Positions 10,400 to 18,472 of a stretch of 24,491 bases of DNA are shown here, one piece after another. The notes under the pieces are model-generated. The model worked only from the letters and a program-made list of their open reading frames with translations, made no database searches and had not been told where the DNA came from. Position numbers and translations under genes: made by a program. Each line of letters opens with the position of its first letter. Position 1 is the first letter of the stretch. The DNA comes from Deinococcus sp. (GTDB lineage: Bacteria; Deinococcota; Deinococci; Deinococcales; Deinococcaceae). Where the stretch lies: assembly GCF_025362455.1 (NCBI RefSeq), contig NZ_JANYGJ010000219.1, positions 1 to 24,491 of the forward strand, read 5' to 3'.

Positions 10400-13300
10400 T
10401 TCCGGTCTCCCTGGGAAAGATTCAGATTGTTTTCTCGTTGGCCGTCGTCGAGCATCAGGTCCAGGCGGATGTAGGCGCCCCGGCGGGTGTACAGGCTCTG
10501 GGCCACGCCGTCAAAGCCCAGCGGGTTATAGCCCAGCGTCACCCAGGTGCCGGGAATCAGGCGGGCGCTGGCTTCCAGGCCCAGGCTGTAGGCGCTGTAG
10601 TTGCTGCCCGGCTGGAACAGGGCGCGTCCGGCCAGGCCCAGCCCGAAGTTGTCGGTGAGATGGTAGGTCGCGCTCGCCGAGGGTTGGAAGGTCAGGCTCT
10701 GGGGGTCGCCCGCCAGCATCCGCCCGGCCACCCCGGCGCGCAGGTCATAGCGTGCGCGGTGGTACTCGATGTTGGCCTCGCCGATGAACTGGGGGTTCTT
10801 GCCGCCCAGCGAGCCGTCGGAATAGCGCAGGTAGCTCAGGCCCTGCCAGGGACCATTGCGCAGCGCCGCCGAGACGGCGAACTGGTTGCCCACCTCGGAC
10901 TCCACGCCGGAAAAGACCTTGGTGCCGTCCAGGCTGAGGCTGAGCTGACGGCTCACGGTGTAGCTCAGGCCCGCCTTGGCCACCGTGCGCAGGTGGTCGG
11001 TGCTGGCCACGTCCACGCCAGCGGTGGCCACGAAGTTGTCGCTGCTGTAGCGGACGCTGGGGCCGATGTTCCACTCGTTCTTGCCGCTGCCGATGCTGTA
11101 GGCGTCCGAGCCCGACAGGCCCAGCGACACTCTCTCACCCAGCGGCAGGCTGGTGTCCACGCCGAAGCGGGCGCGGTTGCCGCTGCCGTCGTTGCCGGGC
11201 AGGTCGTAATCGACCCGCAGGTTGGTGCCGCCGAGCTTGGTCGCCAGCCCCACGGTGGCCGCGTTGTTGCCGCCCCACTCGTAGTCCTCGCTGGCGCTCA
11301 GGGTGACGTTCTTGGCCACCGTCAGCTTGCCGCGCAGAGTGGTATGGGGCTTTAAGTTGCCGGTGATCGGCTGGGCGTGGCTCAGATCGACGCTGTTTTC
11401 GTTGTTGTCGTAACCGACGCTGGCGACTCCGGCCAGCCCCGCCTTGTCGCCGAAGCCGTACTCCAGCCCGGCGCCCAGCTTAACCGGCGCGAGCTGGTAG
11501 GTGCCCAGCACGCTGGCGTGGCCCTGCTTGGAGCTGCTGGCCGGGGCGGCGCCGCTGGCCGCCGTGGTGGCGGTGGTGTAATCGCCGCCCAGCCGCACAC
11601 CGAAGCGCTCGGTCAGCTTGATGTCGGCCTGGCCGATGCCCGCCGTGCCCACCGGGGTGCTGTTGAGCCCCCCATAGCTGCCGTCCTGGTAGCGGAACGA
11701 GGCGCCGAACTTGACCGGCCCGGCCACGCCCGACAGCCCGCCGTCGACGTGAACACCCCCGGCGTAGGCGGCCAGCAGGGTGCCGCCGGTCTCGCCGTCC
11801 TGGTAGCGCAGCCGCACGCCGCTCGATAAGGTGCTGTCGATATTGACCACGGCGGCGGCCACGTTGAAGTGCGTCCCGATATCGGTCTGAAGCTGGGCGC
11901 CGTAGGCCAGGCGGCGCTGCTGATCGGCGCTGAGGAGCCGGTAGTTGGCCCGGATAATCTGGCGGGCGCCGGTCTCGTCGACCAGGTTGACCGGGGAGCT
12001 GAAGTACACCACGCCCGTCACCGCGTCGAGGGTGTAGTCCACGTAGCGCTTCAAGGTCACGACGTTCTCGACCTGGGTCAGCGGGCTGATACTGATGAGC
12101 TGGATGGTCTCGCTGTCGCGCACCACGTCCGTGCGGCTCAGGTTCAGCACCCGCGTGCCGTTGGCCTGCAAATCCTCGTTGACCTGATCGCGCGGCAGGT
12201 ACGCCACGAAGCCCGACAGACCGGGGTTGGTGCGGGTAAAGCCTGAGAGCGCCGTGGGCGTCTCGCTGAGCGAGAAGACGCTGATCGGCAGCGCCGACTG
12301 GCGGTACTGGAGGTTGAAGCTGGGGTGCTCGTAGCGGAAGGCCAGCGGGTCGATGCCCTGGAGCGCCACCTCCTCGGTGCTGGAGTCCCCGAAGGTCGAG
12401 TAGCGTTCCAGCGGGTTGGTCGACTTGGCCAGGCCACGCGCCGGGTCCTGGGTAAACGCCGGTGAGGCGCCGCTCTGGCCCTCGCCGCCCGCCGCGCCCG
12501 CGACATACAGTTTACCGTCCGCCAGCGGGGTTTCGTAGTAAGCGGCCCCGTGAATACCGTAGTACGGACTCCGGTTGCTGCCCGCCAGGTCCAGCCCGGC
12601 GGTGGCGCTCAGGAAGCCGATGCCGACCCGGTTCTGGCTGGGCTGGGCGTCGAACTTCTGCTCGAAGACCTTATCGCCCACCAGTACTTTGACGTTGAAG
12701 CGGGTCGGGGCCGTCAGCGGCTGGAGTTCCAGCACGCCCTCGCCGTCCTTGAGGTTGATCTGGTAGCTGGCCACCGCCGGTTGGGCGTCCCTGACGGTGG
12801 GTTCCAGGCTGCTCTGGACCGTGACGGTGGGCGTGAAGGTGCTGACGTTCTGGGCGTCGAGCAACTTGATCTTGATCTGAATGGGGTTGATGCCGTCGGC
12901 GACGATTTGCCGGGGCGTGATCTCGGCTTTGATCGGCACGCCCGCCAGGAACACCTTGCTGACCGCGCCACCGAAACTGATGGTGTTCTCGCCCGCACGC
13001 AGCATCACGCCGAAGAACTCGCGGCGCTGTTTGCCGTTCGCCGCGTCGAGCACGCGCTTGCCCATCGAGTCGGCGGAGACGGCCACGCCGTTGATGGTCG
13101 GCAGGCTGTCGTCGGTGGCACTACTCTCGACGGCCACGGTGATGCGGTCACGCTCGCGGTAAATCGCGCCGTTCAGGGGCAGTTTGAGCGCTCCGGCGTT
13201 CTCGGCGCTGACCTGGGCGGCCAGCTCTCCAGCCGCCTTGAAATCGGCCAGATCGACTTCACCGATCAGCACTTCCTGGGCCGCGTGGGCGAACAGCCCC

Positions 13301-15291
13301 AGCAGCGCGGGTGAGTTCAGGGCGGGCAGCGCCCCTTCGTGGGTCACCTTGTAGTTCAGCACGCCCTGGGGAGCGCCGGGGGTTATCCAGTAAAAGCGTC
13401 CGCTGGGGCCGACCTGGGGGTCACTCAGCGCCTTGCCGCCCAGGGTGCTGGTGCCGGGCACGTAGCGGCCACCGGCGGGCGGGGTGTGAGCCACCACGAT
13501 CTGATTGGCGCTGCGCGGGGCGTCGTAGGGAATGCGCACCACCGATTCGCGCATGATGACCGGCGCCGCCGCCACCGCCACTTCGGGCGTCGGGGGCGTG
13601 ACATCTACTGTTGCAGGTACTGTTGCGGGCGGCGCCTGGACGATCAGCTCGCCCTCCAGGTTCTGGGCGCTGTCGCAGTTGCTGGTCAGGGTGGCCTGGA
13701 GGCTGGCGGTGGCGTCGCCCTCGGCCTTGACGCGGGCGCGGTAGCTCAGGGTTTTGCTCTCGCCGGGTTCGAGCGTGCCGGTAAAGACCGGCGAGTCGAG
13801 CGCTTCGAGCAGCTCGTCGGTGGTGTCGTCCAGGCTGTAGGGAGCCGGAGCGCCCGACGTGTTCCTGACGCTCAGCGAGATGGTGACGATATCGCCGGGC
13901 TTGGCAATCTCCAGCGGGACGCGGCGCAGCTCGATCTGGGTGGCGGTGGGCAGCACCCGCACGCTGGCGGTCTGCGACTTGTTCCAGGGCGAGAGTGTGG
14001 CGCCGATGACGCTGGCCTCGGCGGTGGCGGCGGTGGCGGTGGCCTCGAAGCTCAGCACGCCTGGGTTGGCCGCGTCCACTTTGGTGCTCAGGCTGGTTTC
14101 GCCGTTGGCGGTAAACCCGGCAGGCAGTTTGACCTGCAAGCCCGCGTTCAGCGCCTGACGCTCGAAGGCGGTGGTGGCGCGGGCGGTGAAGGTCACCACG
14201 TCGCCGATACAGACTTCCAGCTTGTCGGCGCTGAACTCCAGCGCCACGTCCGGCTTGACCAGCACGGCAGCCTTGCCGACGCCGTTCTTGGGCACGGTGA
14301 CGCTTTTCGGTTCCAGCGTGACTTCGGCGCCGGTAATCGGGGCCACGCTGACCGGGTAGTCTCCGGCAGGCACGCGCAGGCTGGTTTTATCCGTGACTTC
14401 CAGGGTCTTGTCGCCCGCCTGGACGGTGGCCTGGGTCGGCTCGTTGCCGTAGGGCAGCACCAGTTCGGCGGTGACTTCTATCAAACCGGTGGTGTCGGCC
14501 TGAACCACCGTGATCGGCCCGGCGGGCTCGCCCGCGCGGCGCAGGTCGAAGCCGACGGTGTTGGAAAACTGCTTTTCGCCGCCCGGCTGCTTGAGGTAGA
14601 GGGTGTAGTTGCCCGCCGCTTCGGGAACCTTGATGTCCTCGAAGCCGAGCTGTTCGGAGACCTTGACCGGGTAGACCTTGCCCGCCGCGTCGCGCAGTTC
14701 GGCGCTCAGCTCAGTCGGGCCGTCGCCGTCGTACATGCGGATGTCGAGCTTACCGCCCTTGCCAACGACGTTGAGCGCCGGAACCCACTCGCGCGAGTGG
14801 ATATTGACGTTGAGGTGGTCGGACTGGATGGCCGCGCTGATCGAGTTCAGGCGCAGGGCGAAGGTGTTTTTGCCGTTGCCCTCGGTCTGGACCCGCAGGG
14901 TGTACTCACCGGCAGCCAGATCTTGGTTCAGGAAAGTCTGCCAGTCCTGGGCGCCGCGCCCGAAGTCCTGGGTCTTGATGACCGTTTCGGTGTCGCTTTG
15001 GCCCTCGACCTTGCTGAGTTTAATCAGCGAGAAGGTGCTATGAACGCTGGGATCAGCGTACGACTCGTCGCCGTAATAGGTGGCCGAGCGGTAGTCCTGG
15101 GGATCGAACTGGGGGCTGTAGAGGTCGAGCTTGACGCGGCTGGAGGCCCCCACCACCAGTTTGAGATCCTGGTCGCCGACGGTCCACATCAGCTTGTCGC
15201 CGACGCTGGTCAGGGGCAGGGAGGTGGCGATGTCCTGCGCGGCGGCGCTGGTGATCAGCGCGGCGGTCAGGGTGGTGATGGCGCGTTTCAC
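10396..15291 (-). CDS. Very large outer-membrane protein: Ig-like periplasmic modules plus C-terminal beta-barrel
   Basis: 1631 aa. Residues 1-18 are a signal peptide (GTG start, GGAGG 6 nt upstream, directly abutting the previous stop). Residues 20-880 are all-beta modules, including an early pre-peptidase-C-like stretch (AAGEYTLRVQTEG, 126-138), a CARDB-like part (460-550), and a Pro/Val/Ala linker at 553-577. From about 885 to 1616 the sequence alternates polar and hydrophobic residues with Gly and aromatics (RLRYQDGETGG, KFGASFRYQDGSYGG, LRYSDGSLGG), typical of a long barrel. Two motifs introduce it: YSTFGDSS (964-971) and RYVDYTLDAVTGVVYFSSPV (1082-1101), which as I recall mark large DUF11-associated outer-membrane proteins. 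The chain ends in a polar tail (GQRENNLNLSQGDRK) and not an aromatic residue. Transport or anchoring substrate unknown. Confidence 0.85.
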   Translation of the reverse strand: MKRAITTLTAALITSAAAQDIATSLPLTSVGDKLMWTVGDQDLKLVVGASSRVKLDLYSPQFDPQDYRSATYYGDESYADPSVHSTFSLIKLSKVEGQSDTETVIKTQDFGRGAQDWQTFLNQDLAAGEYTLRVQTEGNGKNTFALRLNSISAAIQSDHLNVNIHSREWVPALNVVGKGGKLDIRMYDGDGPTELSAELRDAAGKVYPVKVSEQLGFEDIKVPEAAGNYTLYLKQPGGEKQFSNTVGFDLRRAGEPAGPITVVQADTTGLIEVTAELVLPYGNEPTQATVQAGDKTLEVTDKTSLRVPAGDYPVSVAPITGAEVTLEPKSVTVPKNGVGKAAVLVKPDVALEFSADKLEVCIGDVVTFTARATTAFERQALNAGLQVKLPAGFTANGETSLSTKVDAANPGVLSFEATATAATAEASVIGATLSPWNKSQTASVRVLPTATQIELRRVPLEIAKPGDIVTISLSVRNTSGAPAPYSLDDTTDELLEALDSPVFTGTLEPGESKTLSYRARVKAEGDATASLQATLTSNCDSAQNLEGELIVQAPPATVPATVDVTPPTPEVAVAAAPVIMRESVVRIPYDAPRSANQIVVAHTPPAGGRYVPGTSTLGGKALSDPQVGPSGRFYWITPGAPQGVLNYKVTHEGALPALNSPALLGLFAHAAQEVLIGEVDLADFKAAGELAAQVSAENAGALKLPLNGAIYRERDRITVAVESSATDDSLPTINGVAVSADSMGKRVLDAANGKQRREFFGVMLRAGENTISFGGAVSKVFLAGVPIKAEITPRQIVADGINPIQIKIKLLDAQNVSTFTPTVTVQSSLEPTVRDAQPAVASYQINLKDGEGVLELQPLTAPTRFNVKVLVGDKVFEQKFDAQPSQNRVGIGFLSATAGLDLAGSNRSPYYGIHGAAYYETPLADGKLYVAGAAGGEGQSGASPAFTQDPARGLAKSTNPLERYSTFGDSSTEEVALQGIDPLAFRYEHPSFNLQYRQSALPISVFSLSETPTALSGFTRTNPGLSGFVAYLPRDQVNEDLQANGTRVLNLSRTDVVRDSETIQLISISPLTQVENVVTLKRYVDYTLDAVTGVVYFSSPVNLVDETGARQIIRANYRLLSADQQRRLAYGAQLQTDIGTHFNVAAAVVNIDSTLSSGVRLRYQDGETGGTLLAAYAGGVHVDGGLSGVAGPVKFGASFRYQDGSYGGLNSTPVGTAGIGQADIKLTERFGVRLGGDYTTATTAASGAAPASSSKQGHASVLGTYQLAPVKLGAGLEYGFGDKAGLAGVASVGYDNNENSVDLSHAQPITGNLKPHTTLRGKLTVAKNVTLSASEDYEWGGNNAATVGLATKLGGTNLRVDYDLPGNDGSGNRARFGVDTSLPLGERVSLGLSGSDAYSIGSGKNEWNIGPSVRYSSDNFVATAGVDVASTDHLRTVAKAGLSYTVSRQLSLSLDGTKVFSGVESEVGNQFAVSAALRNGPWQGLSYLRYSDGSLGGKNPQFIGEANIEYHRARYDLRAGVAGRMLAGDPQSLTFQPSASATYHLTDNFGLGLAGRALFQPGSNYSAYSLGLEASARLIPGTWVTLGYNPLGFDGVAQSLYTRRGAYIRLDLMLDDGQRENNLNLSQGDRK

Positions 15292-18147
15292 TCAGTACCT
15301 CCACTGTGCTGTCGGGTCGGTGACAGCGGCTTTCTGGTCGCCGCCGAAGCGGAAGCGGTAGGTCACGGCCCGGCTTCCGGGTGGCAGCGTATCGAGGTTC
15401 AGGGTGTTCTGGCCGTCGATCAATGTGGCGCTGTCGGGCAGCGGGTCGCTCAGGGCAAAGCCGTCTAAGGTGGCCGCCGCGTCCAGGGTCAGTTGCACCT
15501 GGTAGGTATTGGGCTCGGAGGTGGTGAAGACCTGCTTGTGGACCCGGAGGGCGCCCATCTTGAGGGTGGTGTCGCGGATGACGCCGATGTCGCCCACCAC
15601 CGGTTCCAGCGGGAAGTCGGCGCTGGTCAGGTTGCGCACGAACACGCCCCGGCTGCCGCGCAGGCCGCCGTCCTGGGGCATGGTCAGGTTCTGGGCGTAG
15701 ACGCTGCTGGGGTCGAGCCTGAGCGCCCAGAAGCCTTCACGCAACCCTGCGAAGTGGTAGCGGCCTGTCAGGTCGGTCAGTTCGGTGCGGCCATTGGCCA
15801 GGATCACGCGGGCGCCCAGTATCGGGATGTCCTTGCCCTGATCAAAGGTGCCGTCGCGGTTCACGTCGATGAAGACGTAGCCGACCAGATCGCCCAGCGG
15901 CTCGAACAGCAGCGCCCGGACCCGGTTGCTGATGGTCGAGGGATTGGAGTTCAGCGGCACTCCGGCGTTGCTGATGGCGCGGGCCACCGCCGTGTTGCTG
16001 ATGTTGGCCGTGACGTTGGGGGTGATGAGCGCCCTGAAGTAGACGAAGACCGTCTGACCCGGCGCCAGGTTGCTAATCATCCACGAGAGCTTGCGCCCGT
16101 CGACCTTGGGGTCGGGAATGACGGTGCTGGCGCTGCCATACGAGGCGGTGTCGGTGGGCGCCACGCTGCTCTGACGGCTGGACCCCGCCACGTACTCGAT
16201 CCCGGTGGGCATGGTGTCCACGATCTCGGTGCTCTTGAGTGTGGCGACCTTGGAGGGATTGCTGAGGCGAAATACGTAGGTGATGATGTCGCCGATGGCC
16301 ACCTGAGCGGGCGCCAGCGAGGTCTTGACGAAGCCGAGCTGGCCGCCGAACACGGGGGTCTGCACCAGGTTGGAGATCAGACCTGTGCCGTCCGGGCCGC
16401 CGGGCAACTCGTCGCTGACCAGGCTGAACGTGTTGTCGATCAGGGTGTCGTCGGGGGTCTCGGCACTCACCTTGACCACCAGACTCAGGTTGATGACGGC
16501 GCCGGGGGCCATACTCTCCAGCTTCCAGGTGACGACGCCCACCGCGAAGGTGCCGCCGTTGTCCGCCGAGGTGAAGGCCAGCCGCGCATCGAGCTTGTCG
16601 CTGATGACCACGTTCTTGAGGGCCACCGGCAGCGAATTGGTGATTTTCAGGGTGTAGGTCAGCGTGTCATTTTGCACGACCACGCCCGCCGGGCTCACGC
16701 TCTTGCTGAGTTCCGGCAGCTTGTCGGTCAGCGCGGTGATGACGTCCAGGGTCTGATTGGGGGCGCCGCCCTGGGCACTCGTGGCGGTCAGCAGCACCCG
16801 CAGCGCCTCGGCGCCGGGATCGGCAGCCGTGGGCGTGTAGCAGGCGGTGAAGTTGGCGGTCCCGCCGGGGGCCAGTAGGGTAGGGACGAGCGGCGTGCCG
16901 TCGGGGTTGCTCAGTTTGACGGTCGCGGCGCCCTTGACGACCTTGGCGGTGATGCTCAGGGTGTCGGCCACGTCACCAAGGTTTTTGACCGTGTGCTGGA
17001 AGCAGATTTCGCGGTTCAGGAAGCCCAGGGGCTTGGTCTGGCTATCACTGGCGCTGAGTTCGCCGCCGGGGTTGGCTTCGGGGTTGGCGACAGGACCGAG
17101 CGCGATCTTGGGCGTGTAGCGCACCTCGACGTTGGCGCGGGCTTCCAGGCTGGCGCCGCCGCTCTGGATGGTGGCGACGTTGGTCCGCAGGTTCAGGGCA
17201 GTATTCGGTGCCCGCAGACGGAAGCTCAGGTTGACGCTCTGTCCGGCGGCCAGGCTGGGTACTCGGACCCGCACGCCGCGCACGCTGCCGCTTTCCGCGC
17301 CGCTCCAGTTCACGCCGTCGCCGCTGAACTCCAGGGCGCCGCTGCTGGCGCGGGCCGAGCCGGGCACGAAGGTGAAGTCCTGCATGTCGGGTGTGTTGAG
17401 CAGGTCGGTGACGGTGGCCTCGCGGGAGGCGCCCTGGCCGTTGTTGCTGGCGTTGATGCTCACGCCGACCTCGCCGCCGGGCTTGAGCAGTTGCTGATTG
17501 AAAGCCTTGGTGATACTCAACGCCGGGGGCGCACCGACCTGAACGAGCGCCACGTTGTTGCTGTCGCTGCCGCCGCCCTCGGAGGCCGGGCAAGCCGCCA
17601 CCAGGTTGAGGTAGGCCGAGCCGCGCGCCGCCGCCGGAGCCGTGAAGCTGACGAGCAGCGACTGGGCGACGTTGGGGCTGACCTTGAGCGAGCTGATGGG
17701 GCCTTCGTTGCTGTCGGCCAGGTTGTTACCGTTGCGGTCGGCGTAGACGTTCAGCCCGGTCAGCCCGAACGCCGAGGCCGCGTCCTGGGCCAGACTCAGG
17801 GCGAAGGTGGTGTCGGTGTTGCCGGTGTTGGTCAGGCTGTAGCGCAGCAGGCCGCTCTCGCCGGGCAGCACCTGGGCGGTCTGGCCGGGACTGGCCACGG
17901 TGCCGTCGGGGCGCACGCTGACGCTGCACTGGGCGATCACGGTGGTGATGGCGGGCAGGCTGGTCACGGTGACCGGCGGCAGGCTCAGGTCGGCGGGCTG
18001 GTAGTCCAGCGTGGCCTGGTTCTGGATGACCGTGCCCGCAGGCGTCGGCAGGACCGTGGTGATCCCCAGCGCACCCCCACTCAGGACCAGCAGCAGCGTT
18101 GTCAGTGTTCTCAACATCAAGGTTCTCAACATCAAGGGGTTTCGCAC
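15292..18147 (-). CDS. Secreted multi-DUF11 protein with SdrD-B-like domain
   Basis: 951 aa. The N-terminus is signal-peptide-like (MRNPLMLRTLMLRTLTTLLL..., cleavage near residue 28). Residues 35-72 form a module shared with the 665-aa neighbour (TPAGTVIQNQATLDY). Three DUF11 domains follow at about 208-345 (ALSITKAFNQQLLKPGGEV), 478-600 (ELSKSVSPAGVVVQNDTLTY) and 605-740 (FVKTSLAPAQVAIGDIITYV). Residues 754-812 are SdrD-B-like, with loop DVNRDGTFDQGKD and GRYHFAGLREGFWALRLD. A last Ig-like segment follows. A further calcium-type loop, DRNGNNLADSNE, lies at 137-148. The frame opens at 18168, but the GTG at 18147 (GGAGG 4 nt before) gives a clean signal peptide. The stop abuts the next start. 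DUF11 and SdrD-B proteins are usually structural surface proteins. Confidence 0.85.
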   Translation of the reverse strand: MRNPLMLRTLMLRTLTTLLLVLSGGALGITTVLPTPAGTVIQNQATLDYQPADLSLPPVTVTSLPAITTVIAQCSVSVRPDGTVASPGQTAQVLPGESGLLRYSLTNTGNTDTTFALSLAQDAASAFGLTGLNVYADRNGNNLADSNEGPISSLKVSPNVAQSLLVSFTAPAAARGSAYLNLVAACPASEGGGSDSNNVALVQVGAPPALSITKAFNQQLLKPGGEVGVSINASNNGQGASREATVTDLLNTPDMQDFTFVPGSARASSGALEFSGDGVNWSGAESGSVRGVRVRVPSLAAGQSVNLSFRLRAPNTALNLRTNVATIQSGGASLEARANVEVRYTPKIALGPVANPEANPGGELSASDSQTKPLGFLNREICFQHTVKNLGDVADTLSITAKVVKGAATVKLSNPDGTPLVPTLLAPGGTANFTACYTPTAADPGAEALRVLLTATSAQGGAPNQTLDVITALTDKLPELSKSVSPAGVVVQNDTLTYTLKITNSLPVALKNVVISDKLDARLAFTSADNGGTFAVGVVTWKLESMAPGAVINLSLVVKVSAETPDDTLIDNTFSLVSDELPGGPDGTGLISNLVQTPVFGGQLGFVKTSLAPAQVAIGDIITYVFRLSNPSKVATLKSTEIVDTMPTGIEYVAGSSRQSSVAPTDTASYGSASTVIPDPKVDGRKLSWMISNLAPGQTVFVYFRALITPNVTANISNTAVARAISNAGVPLNSNPSTISNRVRALLFEPLGDLVGYVFIDVNRDGTFDQGKDIPILGARVILANGRTELTDLTGRYHFAGLREGFWALRLDPSSVYAQNLTMPQDGGLRGSRGVFVRNLTSADFPLEPVVGDIGVIRDTTLKMGALRVHKQVFTTSEPNTYQVQLTLDAAATLDGFALSDPLPDSATLIDGQNTLNLDTLPPGSRAVTYRFRFGGDQKAAVTDPTAQWRY
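18107..18136. repeat. Perfect 15-bp tandem duplication in a signal peptide
   Basis: GTTCTCAACATCAAG occurs twice in direct succession (18107-18121 and 18122-18136). On the coding (minus) strand it encodes LMLRT twice in the n-region of the 951-aa protein's signal peptide. The unit is a multiple of three, so copy-number change would not shift the frame. Confidence 0.95.
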
Positions 18148-18241
18148 GTAGCCTCCGGGTCCAGACAATTTCAGAAGAAAGATTGTGGTGTTTGAGACTG
18201 CTCATAGCGGGCATTGTTGCCCTTGTGGGGCTTCAAAAGAA

Positions 18242-18309
18242 GATTTCTGGTGTTACAGGGATTTCTGCTGTTTAGGGTTTCTGCTGTTTAGGATTTCTGC
18301 TGTTTGGGG
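18242..18309. repeat. Degenerate 16-18 bp tandem repeat, about four copies
   Basis: Successive units share TTTCTGSTGTT: GATTTCTGGTGTTACAGG, GATTTCTGCTGTTTAGG, GTTTCTGCTGTTTAGG, ATTTCTGCTGTTTGGGG. More decayed copies may continue to about 18337. Unit length varies by one base, so the array is not coding. It lies in the 5' leader of the 951-aa gene. Confidence 0.85.
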
Positions 18310-18375
18310 TTTCTGGTATTGGCTCTCTGGTTTTAGGGAGCTGGTCTTCAAAATGCTGGTGTTGAGGCTGTTGAT

Positions 18376-18424
18376 AGCAGAGAAGGGTGATAGTAGAGAA
18401 GGGTGATAGCAGAGAAGGGCTGAT
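18376..18424. repeat. 16-bp tandem repeat, three copies
   Basis: AGCAGAGAAGGGTGAT (18376-18391), AGTAGAGAAGGGTGAT (18392-18407) and AGCAGAGAAGGGCTGAT (18408-18424). The units are unrelated in sequence to the array at 18242 but have nearly the same period. On the minus strand the unit is pyrimidine-rich. Confidence 0.9.
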
Positions 18425-18433
18425 GTTGAAGGG

Positions 18434-18463
18434 GGTGCGCCCCACCTTGAGGCAGAGCGCACC
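18434..18463 (-). terminator. Hairpin after the 665-aa gene
   Basis: On the minus strand GGTGCGC pairs with GCGCACC 16 nt apart, with partial pairing inside. It starts 10 nt after the stop and is followed by CCCCTTC and not a T-run. It is a plausible but non-canonical terminator or attenuator between the upstream DUF11 genes and the three-gene unit. Confidence 0.45.
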
Positions 18464-18472
18464 GAGAGGGGC

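Larger units (their letters stand above)
18148..18472. other. Repeat-rich, lower-GC leader between two DUF11 genes
   Basis: This 325-bp gap separates the 665-aa gene from the 951-aa gene, both on the minus strand. It is clearly poorer in GC than its neighbours and is largely made of two degenerate tandem-repeat arrays (18242-18309, 18376-18424), with a hairpin at 18434-18463. Small frames across it are repeat translations and not credible genes. It must hold the ribosome site, and probably a promoter, of the three-gene unit, but I cannot pick a convincing -35/-10 pair. Confidence 0.6.

Noticed and set aside
8348..15468. Long plus-strand open frames (708 and 709 codons) opposite the DUF11 genes
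   Set aside because: They are antisense shadows of GC-rich codon use: Gly/Val/His/Arg-rich, no domains, no ribosome sites, while the minus strand has signal peptides and coherent domains.
18242..18424. CRISPR-like array
   Set aside because: Units are directly adjacent without spacers, only 16-18 bp and degenerate; no cas gene nearby.
18253..18462. Small minus-strand frame of 69 codons in the leader
   Set aside because: It is a translation of the tandem-repeat arrays; unit lengths of 16-18 bp would not be kept by coding selection.
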